DNA from: Fusarium oxysporum f. sp. lycopersici 4287
Taxonomy: Eukaryota; Ascomycota; Sordariomycetes; Hypocreales; Nectriaceae
Length of the DNA stretch: 64,000 nt
Reading direction: 5' to 3'
Assembly (NCBI RefSeq): GCF_000149955.1
Contig: NC_030988.1
Span: forward strand, 1,326,109 to 1,390,108
Position 1 is the stretch's first letter, and each line of letters starts with the position of its first letter. Positions 53,264 through 64,000 of the stretch are shown in pieces. The notes under the pieces were generated by a model. That model worked only from the letters and a program-made list of their open reading frames with translations. It was not told the DNA's origin and ran no database searches. The position numbers were made by a program, and so were the translations under genes.

Positions 53264-55975
53264 TCATTCTGTTGCTGGCTTGGGCCCCACTGACCAGATA
53301 ATAACGGCAGCGACGGCGTAGAGCGTCTGGGTTTAGGGCTTAGCGGGTATAATCACGACAGCTTAGACAACGGAATAACTTACCCCACAAATGTAGTAGG
53401 GTATACCACCGGCGAGAAAAGGTAGGCTGTCTCGTAAACTCAATTGATAGAGTGGGTAGAGTGCTCCAACCCCGGCCAATGTTCCAAAGCTCTCAATTGA
53501 TGCAATGAGCATCAGTACAGATCCTGCATCGCGCCTTTCGAGCAGAATGGATGCAAAAGCAAGTATGCTCAGGTCTGTTACGACGCCAATGGTATTGATG
53601 ATGAGGGCTTCCGCAGTCAGAGAGCGATATCCACATATTGTAGTCTTGCAGGCTCACCTATGGTCAGGGTTCAAATCCACGACACTCCACGACACATTTG
53701 TGAATATGGCGTGGATATGGATGCTGACTAATAATTTCGATGTGGAATGGGTGGAAATGGATCCATTATGGAAATGGATCCATATTGTGGAATTCGTGGA
53801 ATGGAAACCTACTTCGTCCAACAATGGTAATTAATGGGTCCCGCCCGCCCTCGGTGACGTCAATGTTTTTGTCATTGGTCCATTAAAATCCGCCGTTGCT
53901 TGACGCAAAGGCAACACACCCACCGACGTTCCTGTTTCTTGTTATGCTGGATATTCGTAGCCGAACCGATATACCTATAGACGCGCCTTGCCGTCTCTCT
54001 CCGTCAAGATCCAGCTTTTGTAGAGCTGAAAGAGCCGTTGATTGTCCTCTTCTGTTCGTTCTGGAACGGATGTGGTTGACTTGGTAGGATGGGGAGTGGC
54101 CATTTCGATTTGGGGTAGTAACGCGAGTAACAGTGAAGCCCCCAGAATGGACTCATTGTGTACGGAGGAAAATGGGGTGGCAAATCGATGTTGTGTTGTT
54201 GTGGGTGATAGAAAGTACTTAGGATATGCGGGATTTCACAAGGAAATCAAGGTATTTTCGAACCCCACCTAAAATATTCCACGATTTCCACATGTGGAAC
54301 ATGTGGAAGGGGCTTCGTGGCGTGGATATGGAAATGCTGAAGCCCACGTGGAATGGAATGGAATGGATATGGATCCACATTATGGATCCATATGTGGATT
54401 TCGTGGTATGGATTTGAACCCTGCCTATGGTAATGGTATTGTATGACCCAGGGAGGCCGATCGCTAATGCGCCAGCTGAAATGAATAGAATGGCTATTTT
54501 AGCCTGCACATGGTTGAAGCAGTCGGGTTCTTTGATGTACGCAGTGTACAGCCCAGCAAAAACGAAAAGCGCGACGCTAAGAACGGTACGAAGAAGCCAA
54601 AGATGCTCGGCCTAGCGGTTAACTTCAAGTGAGCAGCTGTCAACCCGCAAGGTAATGGCGGTTTCGTACCTCTGTAGGACTGACACCATGTCTGTGCTGG
54701 ATATAGGTTGTGAAGAGCGGACGGGTTGATTTGCAAAAACCCATAAGGACAAAGACTATAGGGAGAAACTTCAGGTCTTGGCTTCTAAGGGGAGAGCCAC
54801 TACCACCGGGCCGGGAAATATATCCTGCCACAGCCATCTGGCTAGCTGGTGCGTCATCGACACGCAAGATCTGCTGCTGGTGTGATAGCAAAGGACGAGA
54901 CTCATCTTGGCTCCGTTCTTCCGTATCGGCATCCATCTTCTTCAAGAAGAGAATGACAGAATACGCCATGAGACAACAAAGTCCAGAAAAAACACCAGGC
55001 AGAATGTGACTATGCCTGGATAAGCGAGAGGCAGATAAGGAGCCGAGAGATTGGGTCAGGACTCCGATTGCCCCTGTCATATAGTGGTAAGCAAAGCTAT
55101 CGATCATTAATATTGTCATATGGATGGCTGTGGGACAAGAAGGGGAGTGGACAAACTAATGTTGAGGTTTCTGGCTATGAAGTATGGCGAGCATAAGAAA
55201 TACTGATCCATGGCATCCTCCTCCGACACACTTGATCAAACGGCCTCCTGTAGCAGCCATGAGAGACCGGTTGTGACCCAAGAGAACTGCCACTGTTAGG
55301 TTCCATTATTTTATGAAGATCGTTTTCAAGGGGCCCGTACCGCTCGAGAGCGTGACGACAGCAGCAGCAAGAATGCTCGTCGTATTGATGATCATGGCGC
55401 AATATTTCGATCTGGTGCTGAGAACGTAGCCAAGGACAGACTGTCCTACCACATCTTGAATTATAATTAGCAGTGCGAGTGATAGCGCATGGAGCGTCAA
55501 GAATTACCAGACACTCCTCCGAGAACAATAGCGCATGTTCTCAAGTTCCAAGAACCAGGCTGCATCTGAGAGTCACTGGCAAAAGTCAGGAGCAGGCTAT
55601 CGGTCACACAATCGGCCAAGGTCATCAGACCGAGGCATACCAACGACGTCAAGGCCCGCGTCCTATCCCAGCGATCCATATCTGTAATGACGAGCCAGAA
55701 CAATGCTGCGGAGTGGCTGATAGGGCATGACTGTTTGAGGAAGAGGAAGAAAGAGGGAAAATAAAAAAAGGGAATCGCTGAACGGCGGTGAGAGGTGGGG
55801 TCTCCACCCTGTGCAGTATTCGCTCTTTGGCCATTGAGGTATGCAGCCGTCCACATAGGGTCTGCAGTATGAGGGATTGACAGTCTGGAGTGCTCTGTAG
55901 AGCAAGTGCTATCAACGGCCGAAACGACACAAACCCACGCAGACGCCCAACATCAGGCCAATCGGAGATACTCAT
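53264..55975 (-). pseudogene. MFS transporter gene split by a hAT insertion
   Basis: Major facilitator membrane transporter on the minus strand. Pieces in order: RTRALTSLVCLGLMTLADC (about 55660), intron 55455-55507, GQSVLGYVLSTRSKYCAMII, a short intron (GTACGG...CTAACAG, near 55345), VAVLLGHNRSLMAATGGRL, IDSFAYHYMTGAIGVLTQSL, a loop with MDADTEERSQDESRPLL, KFLPIVFVLMGFCKSTRPLF, HRHGVSPTE, an intron, AEHLWLLRTVLSVALFVFAG, AKIAILFISAGALAIGLPGS, YNTITI. Here the 759-bp hAT element lies. Beyond it, after a 50-nt intron, ALIINTIGVVTDLSILAFAS and LPFLAGGIPYYICG, an intron, and the last helix LYAVAAVIIWSVGPKP, stop at 53264-53266. The N-terminal start is uncertain and the stretch near 55180 may hold a frameshift. 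Apart from the insertion most of the gene looks intact. Confidence 0.75.
53665..54423 (-). mobile_element. Non-autonomous hAT element, 759 bp, with 8-bp target duplication
   Basis: Bounded by inverted CAGGGTTCAAATCCA (53665-53679, and inverted at 54409-54423) and flanked by CCTATGGT on both sides (53657-53664 and 54424-54431), the 8-bp duplication that hAT elements make. The inner part at about 53890-54110 matches the 5' coding end of the hAT transposase at 1855-2095 (same stretch around the start codon), and the last 250 bp match 2160-2408. It is thus an internally deleted copy of the same family, movable only by a transposase supplied elsewhere, for instance by the copy at the left edge. 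Confidence 0.95.
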
Positions 55976-57105
55976 GACTCATTATTAAGTCATGTAAGAG
56001 TCATAGCAGAGCAAGTATCAATGGGCTGCTCGCATATGGCCTACATCATCAAGCGAAAGGCGCGTCATGACGCAAGAAATGAAGGTCCAGTATATCCACC
56101 ATTTCAATTAAATCCGCCATTCATTCCCACATCCCCATCAGCCTGTCTCGCGCAAACGTATTCCTAATATCACACTTGAAGCCCTTTTATCTGGCAATGA
56201 ATCTGGCTCCATGCTCGTACAGATGATACTGAGCATTCCGCGTAAGGGTCAGGAGGACGGAGGCCATGATACCAGACAGAACCTTTGGATGGCATGAGAG
56301 GAAGCGCAGGCGCAATTGGCGTCAAACAAAGGAGATTACAGACGACACCACATCGTAAGGGGGTAAGTACAGGTTGTTGAGACAAAGATTGATGATGTCT
56401 GGCAACACTAGGCACCTTCCCGTTGCGGGAGAAGGTTTCGACAAAGATCGATCGCATTCGCAAGATACCGCCTGTAATTCGTTGACGTGTACCACGAAGA
56501 CGATTCTTTAATGATTTCGGGTGTTTGGGGAGCAGTGAGACAGATGATTATTATGCCGTTGTGAGTATACTTACGTGGATATGTTGGGAAATGTCACTTG
56601 GATGGTCGATGGAAGTGTATTTATTAGGATCATAAATAATTGTAGACGATGTAGCAGGATAGTTTTGGCATATGAAGAGCGTTCATATGCCGAAAGGGGT
56701 GAAATCAGTAGGGCTCGCGGGTTCTCCATGATTCCTTGCGAAGCAATGCTCTGTCAATGGTAGAGAAAGTCAAACAGAACGTCTTGGGAAGTCAAGATAA
56801 CCAGGAAGCAGTGTCGATGAAATATTTTAAATGAGCGATGACTAGCAATAGCTGCGGATTAGTAAACCTAATACATAGGTTATCTAATGCCATTTTAACA
56901 TACCGAGATAGAGAAATTCGCTGGAGCCTACCTACGCTGTTCTTATTGGAAACAGGGGGACGGCAGAAAGCCAGAGCAGGAAGGTACAGAAGGTTTATGA
57001 TAAAGGGCATTCGCAAACATGAGAAGACGCTTGAAAGTAAGTTACAATATGTTTTAATGAGTAATGCTAACAATTGATTGCAGTGAACCTAAACGAGAGT
57101 GGTGA
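55976..57105. other. Upstream of the MFS gene; no clear gene
   Basis: Only short frames. A good intron (GTAAGT...ATGCTAACAATTGATTGCAG, about 57036-57083) lies just before relic B and suggests that relic B once had an exon here (ending RKHEKTLE), on the plus strand. Confidence 0.35.
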
Positions 57106-57605
57106 GAACTTGCAAGCTGTCTGACATCGTCAATAACTATGAGATCATTTCCAACTTGGTAAGCAAGACCTGGTTGAATTTTCCCAAGCCACCCTCCATG
57201 CAGAGGACGCTCTTGTTTGGTTGGTTCCTCATCGCGGACGAGTACAATGTCAACCACAACACGACCAACTAGGACGACTCCGCGGTCAACACGTTCGTCT
57301 ACGTATGGTCAATTACATATACGACCAAGGGCGAGCTGGGGAAGAGGCAACTCTACTGGCCTGTTGGCATGAGGAACCGCAACGGCTCACTATGAGTCTA
57401 CCTACTGGCCTGGTCGATGAGGAGATCTTTTTAACTCCAAGTATGAGCCGATCCCTGAGATCGCTATGATAGAGGAAGAGCTCTTCACCGCCGTTATTGA
57501 AGACTCCAGGTCCGAGTTCTGCTCGTTCTTCGATCTGCTCGTGTTCTTGGACCCCTTCATCTTGGCGTCTCTGATCAACGCTGTGTTCTTGAGCATCTAT
57601 ACACT
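57106..57605 (+). pseudogene. Relic B of the unknown repeated gene
   Basis: Second copy of the 33.1-33.6 kb relic: SDIVNNYEIISNLVS, PSMQRTLLFGWFLIADEYNV, FVYVWSITYTTKGELGKRQL, YWPVGMRNRNGSL, then in other frames GLVDEEIF and VEDSRSEFCSFFDL-like sequence, ending FLDPFILASLINAVFLSIYT and TAG near 57608. It has fewer stops in its first half than relic A but is also frameshifted. Family unknown. Confidence 0.5.
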
Positions 57606-59520
57606 GTAGAATCTTGATACCTGACAGGTTCCAATGTGCGAGTTCCCCACGAGGCATATCTGTAGATGGGTCACGCTGGCTTTTGAATCGGTGCCAACTG
57701 GGAATTATGCGGTAGGAGCGGGGTTGATAGGGGTTCGGTCCGTCAAGAGCGGAAGACATCGACGAAGATTTCGGAGTCGCAAGAGTTTGGCTTTGGGTCA
57801 TGCTTGGGTCGACGTGCGGTTTGGGGAGCCGCTAGGAGGGAGTTTGTCGGGCCTGATGGTATTACTCTTTGCTCCGGCTTTGGACGTTATTCTCCGGTTG
57901 TCGGTATCTGCATTGCCATATTCACGTTTGCTGCGTGAGTCGGGGAGCGAAATCTAGAGTTTGAGCGGAAACGCGGGGCTGACGCGTAGGTAGGTCGTTG
58001 GTTGCATCCTACACCCCGCATGGCTCGCATGACACGTACCCACGCTTCCAAACCCCACCACTTTAGCACTCTCTTCCACTCTGCTCTATCTTGCTTCCAT
58101 CAATAAGCATGCCGGTATGTTATGGACTTTGGATGCAGGCTGTATTGTTCACTGACAGATCAAGCTGGCCTCTAGTGCTCCAGACGCTCCCCCAAAGACG
58201 AACACTGCTTTGAGCTTCCGACAGACGCTCCCCTTAGTAAAGGACTAGCGCTCTCCACGATGAGTTTCGAAGAATGTGCCCGCGAGAATCAACTCTCGCT
58301 CCACGACAATTTTCCAAGCGACCGACCGCGACGAGCTTCCGCTCAACGATGAGCCCCCAAGATACTGCTCGCGGAAAGAGATTTCGCTCCCAAGAAACCC
58401 TCTGCGGATGACGAACCTGCGATTGACGATCAGACTTGGAGAAAGACTGTACGAGAACGAAGTTACACATGACAGCAGCGCGGCTTCCGCTTTTGGTCCA
58501 ACGTTTCGCTTAATGCGGTTATGCAAGACACGACTCCTGTTTCGCTCAACACCAAGCACCCAAGGAACCGCTCCCAATTAAGACTTTTGCTCAACAACAA
58601 TCCTTCGGTAGACCCTCCCACGACCAAACGTTCGCGCCGCAACAAGCATCCAAAGACCGCTCTTGATCCAAACATTCGCTAAACAATAGCGACAAGAAGC
58701 AGGGCTGTACTAGGGGAGTGGAATATCGTGGCTAGGCATTAAGATGGAGGTTCCTTCAGGTTTGCGCATACTGGGTAGCGAACTTTGTGACATGATTGCA
58801 ATTTCCCCGCAAAGCGCCTAAACTCACGACGCATCTCCCGCCCTCGCAATGCACCTGAAGCCCCTCCGACTTCAGTAGCCCAACACACCATCAACTTTCC
58901 TGCTCAACACGACCCCCGTTCGCCATCCCAATCGACGTCATGTTATTGACAGAGAGATCTGTTGCACTTCCCGAGCATTTCAGACATTTACGCCCCCCCC
59001 CCGCACAGTCGACAATGACCAGGATGTTGTCGATCTCATGGCTGACGATATCACTGACCTGACTGCCCACACCGATCTTGCCGACCGTGGTCAGCTGGTC
59101 CAGGCATCGATCTGGCTGCTCAGCGTCGCTACCCAGCAGGCTGCTTCCTTCAGGTGTGCATATCCCCTGCGCAGCTACCTAAGTTGTCGAGTTCGTCCTG
59201 GTCCAGGTAGTGCTTCGGTGCCAATTGACCAATGCAGTTACCATCCGCGGCACGCCTGCCACATGAGCCTATAACGGCGTAGCCAAGCTCCCCGAATTAA
59301 CCAGATGAGGCATGCATGCTCACCCATCGAGATGACGACCGAGGAAGCCAAGAATTTCTGGATGCCAACCTATGCGACAGCACCCGAGTACACGAACTTG
59401 CCATCACTAACATGGCCTGACTTCCAACGATTAGGCCTCTTGACCTACCGTCGGGAGTTGGGCGGCGGAAGGAAGGAGATGGAAGAGTCCCTGATTAAGG
59501 TGGGCGCAGCTGACGTCTAA
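57606..59520 (+). pseudogene. Unresolved coding-like stretch
   Basis: Plus-strand pieces look coding but do not form one gene. From 58109 a mini-exon ATGCCG, an intron (donor GTATGT, acceptor CTGACAG) and IKLASSAPDAPPKTNTALSF read to a stop near 58250. Then come loosely repeated charged segments (DRPRRASAQR, RDFAPKKPSADDEP). From 59038 MADDITDLTAHTDLADRGQL runs to a possible donor GTGTGC near 59153. The last part is EEAKNFWMPTYATAPEYTNL, ending at 59518-59520. No domain is recognised. Near 58990 there is a run of ten C. It may be a single decayed gene. Confidence 0.3.
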
Positions 59521-59947
59521 TATCTGGAGTGAAAGCCCTCTGTGACAGTTGGCGAGGTGTTACGGTTAAGGAGGCTAGTGGGCTTCATCATCAACAGTCT
59601 CTGCTCGCTGGCGTGCGTGCGGATAACACGAACACCGGACCTACTTCTATTTCTAGCATCAAATTTTACCAACTCACATCGTTGCCCAATAATAAAATTG
59701 AGTTGGCGAAAACTAAAATTTTATTGAGTACGATGACGCACGGGACTGTAGAAAGATTTGATATAGGATTGGTTGTTCGGATACTTCAAATCATAATTTC
59801 AGGAATCTAGCTGGCTTGAAGTAACTTTATTGCAGAGAATACCGTACACAAGCTACAACTAGAAAACAATCGACCAACACATCTGTTGCTGCTCTCATGC
59901 CCGCCGCTTCATTCGTCAAGCCGGAGGCTGTGAGTATCTGAAAACAA

Positions 59948-62590
59948 TCACATGGAGAGGCCGTGATGTCCCTCGCCTGCTGCAGCTATCCCATTCTCAT
60001 ATGTGATCCGTTTCCAGCCTTTTGATTCCGATGGATCACGAGACCATACTGTGAGTGGAAAAAACCGTTCGTTCTTCTTCAAGGTGACGAAAGAGGGATT
60101 TCCCGAGTACTCTACCATGTTCATCTTGAAGTCTGTAGAAACACCAATTAAGTCATTATCTTAGATAAAGGGGTGGTACAAAGCTTACGTGTGTTGTGGG
60201 GAATCTTGGAAAGCATAGCTGTCAACGACTGTAGAGAAGTTACAGGTTTGTTATCGATATGTGTGATGAAAGCCATTGCAGTTACGTGATATGCATGTGC
60301 GGGCGAGCCGCGGTATGTGCAAGTAACGTAAACGTCGCTGGGCAGTTTCTCGATGGACTGCCTAACAGTGCGGTGTGGCCTCTGAACAACCAAGCCGTCA
60401 AAGCTTACAAGCTCAGTTGTTTCGAAATCATCTTCAAGAACGGTCTGAGCCTTGAAAGTGATTTGCTGACCCTTGCGTGAAATCACCACATTAAGAAATT
60501 CTTTCCCGTCCGTGGCTTCAAGGGCGGAGAGCTTAGTGACAAGATTGCCATCCAGACTAAGTAGGACATCCTCTTTTTGAAACTGATCAGGCAACTGGCC
60601 CCAAGTCCGTTCTACCTTGAACATGTAAGCGTCTGCAGGGTCGTTCTGGATCTTTTCGATCCACTCTTCAGAAACGCCTATGGCTCTAGCGTCAATAATC
60701 TTGACAGGTTGAAGCTCGACGGGAAGTCTCCTGAGGCTTAAGTTTACTCCTTGACCGAGCTTTTCTGTATTCGGGGCGATAATATGTGAGCTTATTCCAA
60801 GGTACTCCTTGATAGGGTCTGGGTCGCGATCGTCCACAATTCCATAAGTGATCTAGAGTCCTTGAACAGAACCATCCTCTGCGATAAGAAAACCAGTGTC
60901 GCACTCAGCACCGAGTCTCGTGTCCACACCAATCTTGTCGATGTTGACAGGACGAGCTCTGGGCGGGTACGGAGGTTTGCGTCAAATGGAATGACTTTAG
61001 TGACTGATGTAGAAGCATGTACAATCTCATCACTGCCGTTACATCCAACAAAGAAGATTCTCTGTCCTTCTGAGATAGCCTCTCTACTCAATCTTGCGCT
61101 CTTGACTGGGGGATGCACGAGATTCGTATCGTATTGAATGATGGCGTAGTGGTACCATGGATGATGGAACTTAACAGTTCCGGGGACTGAAAACGAGTCG
61201 GCAATCGTGACTTCAATGTCACACAATGTATTCGGTACTACAGTCCTGGATATGATGATGTAGCCGCCTGTAGTGTCGATGACGAGTCCTAAGCCTGATG
61301 TCACATTCGCTGATAGCCCGTCAAGTGCAAGTAGCGTATAACATTTGACGCGAACCAAGCTGCTGATAGTTTTCGCAACTACTTGGTCTATTATACGGGT
61401 AGAGGGCCTATGCGGTACGCGATGGCGCGCTTGCTGAACTGAAGGTGATGTATTTGCATGGACTTCAACGTCCCAATCGCCGGTCGTATCATTCCTCTTG
61501 AACATTTTCAACTTCTGGGACCAACCACGATTGATAGTCACAACAGCGGTTTCCAGGTTATACCGGCTATCGGGGTACCAGTATTTGATTGGGACTGAAG
61601 TTCCGACTGGGATCTCTTTCATAACTTGTACAAAAGCAACTAGGTTTGGTGTCCGATTGTGGTTGACACTATCAATGATCGCGAGTCTCCGGATTGGGTG
61701 GAGGAAATAACCAGGGTCGCTCACGAACACTCCGCTACAAGCGAGGCCGTATCTGTGAGCGACCTGATATGAGATATCGTGTAAGATAGTGCGATCAAAA
61801 CTGAAGAAGCAACTAGGTGTGATTTCGTTGAGGTTCTGGACGGCGATGTCCTGCTCAATATCACACCCATGTCGCGCGACAAGGACACTCACTGTCTGGC
61901 CGACGTTCTCATCGAGGACAGTGTTCAGGCAAAGGAACTGATCGACGAGCTTCCCATTAATCTTGATGAGAATATCTCCAGCTTCTAGTTTGCCATCTGA
62001 TGGTCCTTCTGGCAGCACCTTTTCAGCTACAATGAGACCCTTTAGGTTAGGGAAAGTTTTGCGAAACAGACTCTCCCATTTATCACTAAGTCGGAGGTGC
62101 TGACAGCCAAGGAAAGGCTTGTGCTTGAAGACAGTCTGAATGTCGCCTCTCTTTACCTCTCCGCCATTCTGGATCTGCTTCAGTACGCGCTGTGGGGCGT
62201 CCAGGGGGAGAAAGTAGTCAGTTGAAGCATTGGAGATTCCACCGGCTTGAAGGCCGATAGCAAGGCCGTCGACGTTGAAAACCGGACTTCCAGAGCTTCC
62301 GCTCGAGGCAGAAGCGTTTGCTTGGTAGTAGCATGTGTTAAAGTCGGTGTATTGTGAGTAGATAGGAGTATTTCGGTCGACACGACTGATATAGCCAGAC
62401 AAGATGCTCCCACTTTCACCGCTGTCGTTACCAATGAGCTTGATCTCCGTTCCGACTGTATTAAAGTGTTATCAAACGCTATTACTGAACAGGTTGAAAG
62501 GTTACCTGTTGCAAGACCTGGAGCAAGTTCGACGGCAATGAGATCCATGTACTTGACCGATGCTGAATTAGAAGTATTGATACCAGTATC
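59948..62590 (-). pseudogene. NMA111 (HtrA-family nuclear serine protease) pseudogene
   Basis: NMA111 is a tandem HtrA-like protease with PDZ domains, linked in yeast to apoptosis. The copy lacks its N-terminal end, including the catalytic His region; it begins near VKYMDLIAVELAPGLAT (about 62550). A 50-nt intron (62458-62507) leads to VGTEIKLIGNDSGESGSILS. The catalytic Ser is in SASSGSSGSPVFNVDGLAIG (about 62290). The first PDZ is near PNLKGLIVAEKVLPEGPSDG, and the second protease-like half follows (SGLGLVIDTTGGYIIISRTV). A one-base shift near 60960 moves the frame to ARPVNIDKIGVDTRLGAECD, with a TAG at 60853-60855 where Trp is usual. The rest (ARAIGVSEEWIEK) runs to a 55-nt intron (60134-60188) and the last exon FKMNMVEYSGNPSFVTLKKN, stop 59948-59950. 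Not functional. Confidence 0.85.
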
Positions 62591-62599
62591 ATCTATGTC

Positions 62600-64000
62600 T
62601 CCATGCTTGTGAATGTTCCTATGATCGTCTGCGCTCCTACCCTTTGCCTCCAATGGATGGCATGTGACGGAACCGTATTACACCCATACATCTAGACATT
62701 GGCGGCGTAGTCCACAACCGGAGCTACGATGGCTGTAAAAGGCTGTCTGGTTGTACAAGGAGCTACCCCTGTCAGTCATTTCAACTCTATCGCCTTTTGC
62801 GATGTTCTGCTTTCAGTAAAGGCGCAGGTCCATAATGACTCCAAGAACCTTGATTTGATCCCTTGGAACGACCATCTTGCCCTTAATGGTGAAGAATTCC
62901 GAGTCTATTCTGCCTGTGTATCGCGTGAAATGTATCATCGTCATCTTCTCCGCTTCAACTATTGCGCCGCTGCGTCTCTCCCAGTCGAGAGCTTTGTCAA
63001 TTATCGCTTGTATCCCTCCCCGGTTGCTTTTCGCCATTGGTCCACATATCCAAGCAGTGTAGGCGTCCACGAACGCAATGGCTCCACCATTCCGGTCGAT
63101 CTGGGTTTGCACCAGATCTGCATTGAAGAACAGAGGCGGCATCGCGACGAAAGAGATCCTTGCGGGAGTCCTTCTTATGGTAGCAGTCTGCTCTCAGAAC
63201 TTTGACCATTGATCATAATGGTTGCAGTCCGCTCGGAGCAAAATGCATCAACCCATCGCAGGAGGCCCTTTGGAATCCTTCTTGTCTCCATACGCTGCAA
63301 TGGTCTCAAGTTGAATACGCCATTGTATACTCCGCTCACTTCGAAACTGACAAGACTCACAACATGACCATTCTAAGAAGATGTGTCCTTGTAGAAATAC
63401 GAGGGCTTATTCTGCTGATCGCTGCTTGGGCGAGCCAATGTGATCGGACGGGAGGAGCCCGTGAGCTTCTACAGCGTAGGGGACTCTCTCAGCCATAACG
63501 GACTCCAACACCTTGTCCAACGTGGCTAGAAGCGAGATCGGTCTGCAGGTTTTCGCGATCGTATGGTCATCTTTACCTAGCTTCTTGGGCGGTAAATGAT
63601 ATGGGCATGCGTCCAGTGTTTCAGTATCATGTCTCCCTCTAATGATGCTTGGAAGATGTCAAGGATATCGTGCTTCACCAACCGCCAGTCCTGCTTCCAG
63701 ACGATCGCTGGTAGTTTGTCTTCTGTTGGCGCCTGCCACGACTTGCAGTCGACGCTCTGTTTCTTCTGCAGACAACTTAGGCATCAATAGTGGAGCTCTC
63801 TGTTGCTTGGATCCTTCATCGTCGACATTGTTTGGCAATGGCGGAAAGAACCTGGCTAGAAGTTCTTCGGCTTGTTCCCGATGATCTGTCGTTTTCGTTC
63901 CGTCTTCTCTCGTGACCTGTGCAGTCATCGAAAAGCTCTCTTATCTTTAGACTTCGGATATTTAGCCGCCTTCCAGATGTTGTCGTTGTCCGCTAGGAAA
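62600..64000 (-). pseudogene. Tad-like LINE ORF2 relic, running off the right edge
   Basis: Non-LTR reverse transcriptase pieces on the minus strand in changing frames: EQAEELLARFFPPLPNNVDD (about 63840), a GEDGLPA-type segment near 63710, LVSFEVSGVYNGVFNLRPLQ, RRIPKGLLRWVDAFCSERTA (63220-63360), then FFNADLVQTQIDRNGGAIAF followed by VDAYTAW. The catalytic YxDD/FVDD motif reads FVDA, so the polymerase is dead. Downstream: IQAIIDKALDWERRSGAIVE, VLGVIMDLRLYLK, and in another frame FTAIVAPVVDYAANV, reaching about 62605. The 3' end of the LINE is missing where the NMA111 relic starts. No poly-A tail or target duplication is seen. Confidence 0.75.

Noticed and set aside
59820..59910. Possible LTR end similar to the Copia-1 LTR (CAACACATCTGTTGCTGCTC)
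   Set aside because: Only about 20 bp align well with 7600-7630 and no second LTR or coding part is nearby.
1..64000. mimp or Fot-type terminal repeats, CRISPR arrays, rRNA genes
   Set aside because: Looked for by eye on both strands and not found; CRISPR is not expected in a fungus.

Overview
This window looks like an accessory, transposon-dense region of a filamentous ascomycete, most likely a Hypocreales fungus such as Fusarium (inference). The genes have short introns of about 45-90 nt with GT...AG ends and CTAAC/CTGAC-type branch sites. The mobile-element families (hAT, Copia, Helitron, Tad-like LINE, DUF3435 recombinase) and several gene families (NMA111, DUF7082 zinc-finger regulators, fungal MFS) are fungal. 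Many protein-like stretches carry single-base frameshifts or in-frame stops, some of them TGG to TGA or TAG changes of the kind left by repeat-induced point mutation.

Layout. 1-2.4 kb: a hAT transposon, cut by the window edge, inserted in the leader of a Copia element (2.4-7.5 kb) that has one frameshift. 7.5-16.1 kb: gene relics, a two-exon unknown gene, a RING-finger gene, a probable nucleoporin relic and an F-box gene. 16.4-24.3 kb: a Helitron with a broken Rep-helicase gene, a divergent OB-fold-like gene and a third reading frame. 24.7-34.6 kb: relics of a cytochrome P450, an unknown membrane protein, a DUF3435 tyrosine recombinase (the Starship captain family) and a DExH helicase, plus an apparently intact domesticated Copia protease-like gene and a small Cys-rich gene. 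36.1-41.0 kb: a Copia element with two identical 194-bp LTRs, ending 59 bp before the start codon of a C2H2/DUF7082 regulator gene (41.1-44.2 kb). 46.6 kb: a solo LTR of a related element. 47.1-50.7 kb: a long methyltransferase-like gene. 53.3-56.0 kb: an MFS transporter gene split by a 759-bp non-autonomous hAT element with a perfect 8-bp target duplication. 57-59.5 kb: a second copy of a 33-kb relic, and unresolved coding-like sequence. 59.9-62.6 kb: an NMA111 (HtrA-family) pseudogene fused to a LINE reverse-transcriptase relic that runs off the right edge.

How the parts relate. Few genes here look functional: the RING, F-box, two-exon unknown, TNT-like, Cys-rich, C2H2/DUF7082 and methyltransferase genes. 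The rest is a record of repeated insertion, duplication and decay. The most unusual items are the three-gene Helitron inactivated by a 23-bp tandem duplication, the hAT derivative that landed on a splice donor, the young Copia element beside a regulator gene without a target duplication, and the captain-family relic joined head to head with a helicase relic.
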